Assembly (NCBI GenBank): GCA_900316685.1
Contig: ONDS01000010.1
Span: forward strand, 62,001 to 126,000
Direction: 5' to 3'
DNA length: 64,000 nt
From: an uncultured Prevotellaceae bacterium
GTDB taxonomy: Bacteria; Bacteroidota; Bacteroidia; Bacteroidales; Bacteroidaceae
The notes beneath the pieces were generated by a model. The model did no database searches. It had not been told where the DNA came from and worked only from the letters and a program-made list of their open reading frames with translations. The position numbers and the translations under genes are program-made. This document shows, piece after piece, positions 58,638 to 64,000 of the stretch (the first letter of the stretch is position 1; every line of letters starts with the position of its first letter).

Positions 58638-61457
58638 ATGAAATTAAAGACTTTCTTTGGTGCCGTCTTGATGCTGGCTTGCTCAACGGCAATGGCCCAA
58701 TCTCAAAACCTGCCCATCGACCCGGCAGTGAGAATCGGCCATCTCGACAATGGATTGACTTATTACATCCGTAACAACAACAATCCTGAACATGTGGCCA
58801 ACTTCTACATCGCACAGAAGGTGGGCTCCATCAACGAGAACGACGACCAGCGCGGTCTGGCTCACTTCCTCGAACACATGGCGTTCAATGGATCGGAACA
58901 TTTCCCGGGAAATGGAATCATTGAGTACACACGCTCGCTCGGCGTGGAGTTCGGACGCGACCTCAATGCTTACACCTCGCTCGACCAAACGGTCTACAAC
59001 ATCGACAATGTGCCCACTTACAGGCAAACGGCGGTTGACTCCTGCTTGCTCATCCTGAAGGATTGGTCCAATGGACTCTCGCTCGAGCCCGACGAGATCG
59101 ACAAGGAACGTGGAGTGGTCCATGGAGAATGGCGACTGGGCAGTGGACCGGGACAGCGTATCCAGGACAAGGCCTTCCCGCAAGTGCTCGCTGGAAGTAA
59201 ATATGGCAATCGACTGCCCATCGGACTCATGAGCATCATCGACAGCTTCAGACCGGCAACACTGCGCGCTTACTACGAGAAATGGTACCGACCCGACAAT
59301 CAGGGCATCATCGTGGTGGGTGATATCGATGTAGACCGTGTGGAGGCGAAAATCAAGGAACTGTGGGCTGGGGTGAAGGTAGATCCCAATGCAGAGAAGA
59401 TTCCTACGGAACTGGTGCCTGACAACAACCAGGCAATCATCGTGCTCGAAAAAGATAAGGAGCAGTCGCGCAACCAATACCAAATCATGATGAAGCATGA
59501 TGGAATGCCCGATGAGATGAAAACACAGATTCCTTATGTCATCATGAACTATGGCGAGGCGATGATGGCTTCAATGCTCAATACTCGTCTGCAGGATTTG
59601 GCGCAGAAACCCGAAAGCGCTATCACCATAGCAAGCGCCGATGACGACAATTTCATGTTTGTGAAGACAAAAGAGGCATTCTCTACAGTCATCATGCCTA
59701 AGGAGGGACGCGATATCGAGGCTATACAGCAGGTGATGCGCGAACTCATCAGGGCTCGACAGTTCGGATTCACTTCCACCGAATACGATAGGGCAAAGGC
59801 GGACTATATGGCGCAACTGGAGAAAAATTACGAAAACCGGGCCAAAATCAAGACCGATGTGTATGCAATGCAGTATATCGAGAATTTCCTGCACAACGAA
59901 CCCATGCCGTCGATAGAGGATGAATACCAACTAATGAACCAATTCGTGCCGATGCTGCCCGTCGACCTGGTCAATGAAATGGCGAAAGAATACATCACCG
60001 TTACGGATACCAACCTCGTGATCATGGGCTTCCTACAGGATAATGCTTCAGTGAAAAATCCCACGGCTGAGCAGGTGCTCGCCACCATCAACCAGGTGAG
60101 GGCGGAAAAACTCGAACCGTATGTCGACGAGGTGAACAACGAACCGCTCATCGCCGAAATGCCTAAGAAGGGGAAAGTCACAAAGGAGTCGACACTCGAT
60201 GCTTTTGGATTCAAAGTGTGGGAACTGTCGAACGGCGTGAAGGTGTACACACGAAAGACGGATTTCAAAGATGATGAGGTGCGCTTCATGGCCGATGCCA
60301 GGGGGGGCATATCGGTGTTCGGAAAGGAGGACCTACAAAACCAAAGGGCTATGAGCCTGGGACTGGGAGTGACGGGAAAAGGCAACTTCTCCAACAACGA
60401 CCTGGAAAAGAAACTCAAGGGCATCAATGCCAACCTCGACTATTCTATAGGTTCAACCGACCAAACCATCAATGGTACGGCTACACCGAAAGACCTGGAG
60501 ACCCTTATGCAACTTATCTACCTCCAGTTCACGGCACTCACTCCCGATAAGGCCATGCACGACCAAATGGCGGGTATGTATAAACAGCTCTTCCTCAATA
60601 GCTCGCTCAACCCGCAGATCGTCTTCGCCGACTCGCTGGCGTCTACATTGTCCAACCACTCGCCGCTGAGCAAATTGCCGGATGCAGAGATGTTCGACAA
60701 GATGGATTATGACCGCATGGTGCAGATGGTGAAGGAGAGATTCGCCAACCCGCGCGATTTTATCTTCATCTTCGTAGGCAACTTCGATGAGCAGAAACTT
60801 AAGGAACTGGTCGAACAGTACATCGCCTCACTGCCCACTAACGACAAAATGTCGCAACCTAAGGATATTCGTTCACTTTGGTCGGGACATGTCGAGAATC
60901 GCTTCAAACAGGAGATGAAGGATGGACAGACCATGATAGCACAGGTCTGGCGCTCCAACAATATGGAATACAACTTGCAGAACCGAACCATGCTGCAAGT
61001 GGTGGGCGACTTGCTCAGTAACATCTACCTCAAGACCATACGTGAGGAGAGCAGTGCTTCATACACAGTGCAGGCGTCTACTGATGTCGATAACGACGGA
61101 CCGGGTTGTATCTTCACTGTCACGGGTGTGTGCCCGTGCGACCCCGACAAGGCTGAACTGGCTGAACGCCTGCTCAAAGAGGGATTCCAACAGACCGCAC
61201 AGAATGTCGATGCTGACATGCTGGCAAAGGTGAAGGAGGCTCTTCTGAAAAATGCCGATACCAACCTGCGCGAAAACGCTTACTGGATGAACATGGTGTA
61301 TCGATGGAACAAGTTCGGCGTGGATTGCCATACGGGTTACAAGGAATTCGTACAGTCCATCACTCCGCAGATGGTTAGTGCCTTTGTTCGTGACAACTTC
61401 CTCGCTACCGGACACCATGCCGAGGTGGTCATGAACCCCATACCAAGGGCGGAATAA
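58638..61457 (+). CDS. M16 family zinc metalloprotease (two-domain)
   Basis: 939 residues. Signal peptide about 1-20 (AMAQ), so periplasmic. The inverted zinc motif HFLEH is at 76-80, with the third ligand Glu157 in DKERGVVHGEW. A second, inactive-type M16 half follows from about residue 500 (WELSNGVKVYTRKTDFKDDEV), as usual for pitrilysin-like enzymes that clamp short peptides between two halves. It degrades peptides in the periplasm. It begins 42 bases after the GntR gene with no clear promoter between, but has its own terminator. Confidence 0.95.
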   Translation: MKLKTFFGAVLMLACSTAMAQSQNLPIDPAVRIGHLDNGLTYYIRNNNNPEHVANFYIAQKVGSINENDDQRGLAHFLEHMAFNGSEHFPGNGIIEYTRSLGVEFGRDLNAYTSLDQTVYNIDNVPTYRQTAVDSCLLILKDWSNGLSLEPDEIDKERGVVHGEWRLGSGPGQRIQDKAFPQVLAGSKYGNRLPIGLMSIIDSFRPATLRAYYEKWYRPDNQGIIVVGDIDVDRVEAKIKELWAGVKVDPNAEKIPTELVPDNNQAIIVLEKDKEQSRNQYQIMMKHDGMPDEMKTQIPYVIMNYGEAMMASMLNTRLQDLAQKPESAITIASADDDNFMFVKTKEAFSTVIMPKEGRDIEAIQQVMRELIRARQFGFTSTEYDRAKADYMAQLEKNYENRAKIKTDVYAMQYIENFLHNEPMPSIEDEYQLMNQFVPMLPVDLVNEMAKEYITVTDTNLVIMGFLQDNASVKNPTAEQVLATINQVRAEKLEPYVDEVNNEPLIAEMPKKGKVTKESTLDAFGFKVWELSNGVKVYTRKTDFKDDEVRFMADARGGISVFGKEDLQNQRAMSLGLGVTGKGNFSNNDLEKKLKGINANLDYSIGSTDQTINGTATPKDLETLMQLIYLQFTALTPDKAMHDQMAGMYKQLFLNSSLNPQIVFADSLASTLSNHSPLSKLPDAEMFDKMDYDRMVQMVKERFANPRDFIFIFVGNFDEQKLKELVEQYIASLPTNDKMSQPKDIRSLWSGHVENRFKQEMKDGQTMIAQVWRSNNMEYNLQNRTMLQVVGDLLSNIYLKTIREESSASYTVQASTDVDNDGPGCIFTVTGVCPCDPDKAELAERLLKEGFQQTAQNVDADMLAKVKEALLKNADTNLRENAYWMNMVYRWNKFGVDCHTGYKEFVQSITPQMVSAFVRDNFLATGHHAEVVMNPIPRAE

Positions 61458-61475
61458 TCTGCCTATCTCAAAATA

Positions 61476-61513
61476 CAGCCCCGAACTCTTCATGAGTTCG
61501 GGGCTGATTTTTT
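61476..61513 (+). terminator. Rho-independent terminator of the M16 protease gene
   Basis: CAGCCCCGAACTC (61476-61488) pairs with GAGTTCGGGGCTG (61494-61506), then six T. Confidence 0.92.
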
Positions 61514-61523
61514 ATGATCACTT

Positions 61524-61748
61524 ATTCAACTTCCGCATGTTTAGAAGATAAAGGAAGATAAATGAAGATAGCCGCTTTTCGGCAGCGGAAGATAGAGGAC
61601 ATTACTCCGTTAGCAGTGTTTATGCAGCAAAACTAATGTCTTTTATCTTCCTCTGTCTTCTTCTAACTCCTTTTATCTACAAGGCAAGCGGAGCTTGCGG
61701 AAGTTGAATTTTTATCTACAAGGCAAGCGGAGCTTGCGGAAGTTGAAT
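61524..61748. mobile_element. Miniature inverted-repeat element (186 bp) with a duplicated end
   Basis: Left end ATTCAACTTCCGCA (61524-61537) and right end TGCGGAAGTTGAAT (61696-61709) are perfect 14-bp inverted repeats. The internal 112 bp (61528-61639) recur at 30549-30660. The right-hand 39 bp are duplicated in tandem, giving a second end at 61735-61748 that touches the uvrB stop codon. It encodes nothing. Confidence 0.75.
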
Positions 61749-63772
61749 CACTTACCAAGGCTATCCTTCAGCCTAATCAGTTCATCACGATACTGAGCCG
61801 CTTGCAGGAAGTCCATGTTTTTCGCGGCTTCCTTCATCAGACGCTCGGTATTGGCGATGCTCTTTTCCAATTGCTCGGCACTCATACGCTCGATAATCGG
61901 GTCGGCAACCATCGCTCCTGTCTGAGGACCGACATAGGCTTCGCCATAACTGTATGCCTTCGTCGATTCTATGCCTGTAGTGGGCGACAGGCTCTGGTGA
62001 AGGCTCTTGCGTATCTGGGTGGGGGTGATATGGTGCTCTTCGTTGTATTTCAACTGCTTGGAACGGCGATAATTAGTCTCGTCGATGGTCTGTTGCATAC
62101 TTCTCGTGATAGTGTCGGCATACATGATGGCCTTGCCGTTGACATTACGCGCCGCACGGCCCACCGTCTGGGTCAACGAACGGTGACTGCGTAAGAACCC
62201 TTCCTTGTCGGCATCCAAGATGGCTACCAACGACACCTCCGGCAAGTCCAGACCCTCACGAAGCAGGTTCACGCCTACCAACACGTCGATACGGCCGGCG
62301 CGAAGGTCGCCCAGGATGTTCACACGATCCAGGGTGCTCACATCGCTGTGGATGTAATTGGTGCGGATGCCGTGATTGAGGAAATATTCGGTCATCTCCT
62401 CGGCCATGCGCTTGGTCAGCGTGGTCACCAACACACGCTCGTCGCGCTCGGCACGGACAAGAATCTCTTCCATCAGGTCGTCTATCTGGTTCTCGCTCGG
62501 ACGAATCTCTATCTCGGGATCCAACAGACCGGTGGGACGGATCACTTGCTCTACATAGACGCCCTCACTCCTCGACAACTCGTAATCGGCGGGCGTGGCA
62601 GATACGTATATCACTTGGTTGATCTTCTCGTTGAACTCGTCGAAAGTCAAGGGGCGGTTGTCAAAAGCCGCGGGCAAACGGAAACCATATTCCACGAGGT
62701 TGGTCTTCCTCGCGCGGTCGCCACCGTACATGGCCTGGATCTGGGGGACACTCACATGGCTCTCGTCTATCATCAACAGGAAATCGTCGGGGAAGAAATC
62801 CAACAGGCAGTAGGGGCGCTGTCCGGCTTCACGGCCATCGAAATAGCGGGAATAGTTCTCTATGCCGCTGCAATGGCCCAACTCCTTGATCATCTCAACA
62901 TCGTATTCCACTCGCTCCTTGATACGATGGGCCTTGATGCTATCGCCTACCTCCTCGAAAAAGGCGATGCGCTCGGCTAAGTCTTCCTGTATCTGCTTGA
63001 TGGCGCGTTCCTGCTGCTCCTTAGTGGTGACGAACAGGTTGGCGGGGTATATCTGATATTCTTCGAAACTGGACAAACGGCGGAACGTGTCGGCATCCAA
63101 CTCCTCGATGGAGTCGATCTCGTCGTCCCAGAAGGTCACACGCAACACATGTTCGCTGTAAGCCATGAAGATGTCCACCGTATCGCCCTTCACACGGAAA
63201 TTGCCGCGCTCCAACGTCAGGTCGTTGCGCACGTACAACGCATCTACCAAACGGCGGAGGAACATGTTCCGGCTCAAGGTCTCTCCTCGGCGCAATGAAA
63301 TGATGCTGTTCTGCATGGCTACAGGACCGCCCATACCGTAGATGCAGGATACGGACGACACCACGACGACATCGCGACGACCACTAAGCAGGCTGCTTAC
63401 TGCTGCCAGACGCAGACGGTCTATCTCGTCGTTGATGGCAAGGTCTTTCTCTATGTAGGTGTCGGTATGGGGAAGATAGGCTTCGGGCTGGTAGTAGTCG
63501 TAGTAGGATACGTAATACTCCACGGCGTTCTCGGGAAAGAAACCGCGCATCTCTTCATACAACTGAGCGGCGAGGGTCTTGTTGTGACTCAATATCAAGG
63601 TCGGACGCTGCACGTTGGCTATCACGTTGGCCATCGTAAAGGTCTTGCCGCTGCCGGTGACACCCAACAAGACCTGTGATTCGTCGCCACGGAGCAAGCC
63701 TTCAGTCAACTCGCGGATGGCTTCGGGTTGGTCGCCTGTGGGCTTGTATTGTGAGGTCAATTTGAATTCCAT
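61748..63772 (-). CDS. uvrB: Excinuclease ABC subunit B
   Basis: 674 residues. P-loop GVTGSGKT (37-44), the beta-hairpin segment [15 protein letters not shown] used for damage verification, helicase motifs [14 protein letters not shown] and QTVGRAARN, and the C-terminal UVR motif (about 630-670; [34 protein letters not shown]) are all present. It verifies damage delivered by UvrA and recruits UvrC in nucleotide-excision repair. Its stop codon TGA shares a base with the end of the inverted-repeat element downstream. Confidence 0.98.
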   Translation of the reverse strand: MEFKLTSQYKPTGDQPEAIRELTEGLLRGDESQVLLGVTGSGKTFTMANVIANVQRPTLILSHNKTLAAQLYEEMRGFFPENAVEYYVSYYDYYQPEAYLPHTDTYIEKDLAINDEIDRLRLAAVSSLLSGRRDVVVVSSVSCIYGMGGPVAMQNSIISLRRGETLSRNMFLRRLVDALYVRNDLTLERGNFRVKGDTVDIFMAYSEHVLRVTFWDDEIDSIEELDADTFRRLSSFEEYQIYPANLFVTTKEQQERAIKQIQEDLAERIAFFEEVGDSIKAHRIKERVEYDVEMIKELGHCSGIENYSRYFDGREAGQRPYCLLDFFPDDFLLMIDESHVSVPQIQAMYGGDRARKTNLVEYGFRLPAAFDNRPLTFDEFNEKINQVIYVSATPADYELSRSEGVYVEQVIRPTGLLDPEIEIRPSENQIDDLMEEILVRAERDERVLVTTLTKRMAEEMTEYFLNHGIRTNYIHSDVSTLDRVNILGDLRAGRIDVLVGVNLLREGLDLPEVSLVAILDADKEGFLRSHRSLTQTVGRAARNVNGKAIMYADTITRSMQQTIDETNYRRSKQLKYNEEHHITPTQIRKSLHQSLSPTTGIESTKAYSYGEAYVGPQTGAMVADPIIERMSAEQLEKSIANTERLMKEAAKNMDFLQAAQYRDELIRLKDSLGK

Positions 63773-63837
63773 GCTGCAAATTTAGATAAAAAATATAAAA
63801 AACAATCGCAATACTTGCTCAATTCTCGAATTATCAC

Positions 63838-63845
63838 TAATTTTG
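63838..63845 (+). promoter_or_regulatory. -7 box of bamD
   Basis: TAATTTTG with CTTG 20 bases upstream (63814-63817); 18 bases before the start codon. Confidence 0.5.
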
Positions 63846-63863
63846 CGGTTCAAAGTGAGTGAA

Positions 63864-64000
63864 ATGAAAAAAATAATTCTATTCACAGTCTGCTGCGCAT
63901 GTCTCATGGCGTCGTGCGCTTCCCAGTTCAATAGGGTGTATAAGTCGGATAACATCCCCTTCAAATACGAATATGCAAAAGAGCTGTATACCAAAGGACA
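63864..64000 (+). CDS. bamD: Outer-membrane assembly lipoprotein BamD, N-terminal part
   Basis: Runs off the window. The signal sequence ends in a lipobox with Cys18 (MASC). The mature N-terminus (QFNRVYKSDNIPFKYEYAKE) matches the Bacteroidetes BamD start, where the conserved pattern is YNKVLKS-D---KYE-AKE-Y. BamD is a TPR lipoprotein of the beta-barrel assembly complex. Only about 45 residues are visible, so this is a family call from the N-terminus alone. Confidence 0.7.
   Translation, partial: MKKIILFTVCCACLMASCASQFNRVYKSDNIPFKYEYAKELYTKG

Overview
The window reads as chromosomal DNA of a Bacteroidales bacterium, most likely a gut or rumen Prevotella-type organism. The evidence is a SusC/SusD pair with pectin-degrading enzymes, many promoters of the Bacteroidetes form (TTTG, about 19 bases, TAnnTTTG), secreted proteins sharing a short C-terminal sorting-like cassette, and dense intergenic short-repeat families. 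No rRNA, tRNA, integrase or phage gene was recognised.

Layout. 1-2.06 kb: start of a non-ribosomal peptide synthetase (minus strand, cut by the window edge) whose reading frame has absorbed intergenic-type repeats. 2.4-9.3 kb: two tandem zinc-ribbon membrane proteins, a small membrane protein, mscL, glyceraldehyde-3-phosphate dehydrogenase, miaA, a lipid-kinase-like gene and a Crp/Fnr regulator. 9.5-14.3 kb: a three-gene alpha-glucan (glycogen) operon. 14.5-35.8 kb: a pectin utilisation locus on the minus strand (SusC, SusD, surface lipoprotein, two PL1 pectate lyases, a GH28-GH105 fusion), interrupted by a plus-strand secreted protein, a PepSY-like protein and a 1042-residue repeat protein. 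35.9-38.3 kb: two orphan proteins, then an orphan cobalamin riboswitch with its own promoter and terminator but no normal gene. 38.6-41.3 kb: an ECF sigma factor, rpe with an unlisted 41-codon gene upstream, and trpF. 41.3-49.2 kb: an accessory island separating trpF from the other trp genes; it carries a PaaI-type thioesterase, a kelch-TM-AraC regulator with two secreted proteins, small orphans, and a truncated cas12a N-terminus beside a 33-34 bp repeat. 49.2-55.5 kb: trpL attenuator then trpD-C-A-B-E-G. 55.6-58.6 kb: an ABC-2 type transporter operon ending in its own YtrA-type GntR regulator, with a matching operator at the promoter. 58.6-64 kb: M16 protease, uvrB, and the start of bamD.

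How it works together. The pectin locus would bind and import oligogalacturonides (SusC/D) made by surface or periplasmic PL1 and GH28, with GH105 removing the unsaturated ends. The trp genes form a complete pathway from chorismate together with the displaced trpF, and the operon is preceded by a textbook ribosome-mediated attenuator. The most unusual items are the cas12a relic, the gene-less B12 riboswitch transcript, the in-frame repeats in the synthetase, the trp attenuator, the two 8-codon mini-ORFs before trpG and the hidden small gene upstream of rpe.
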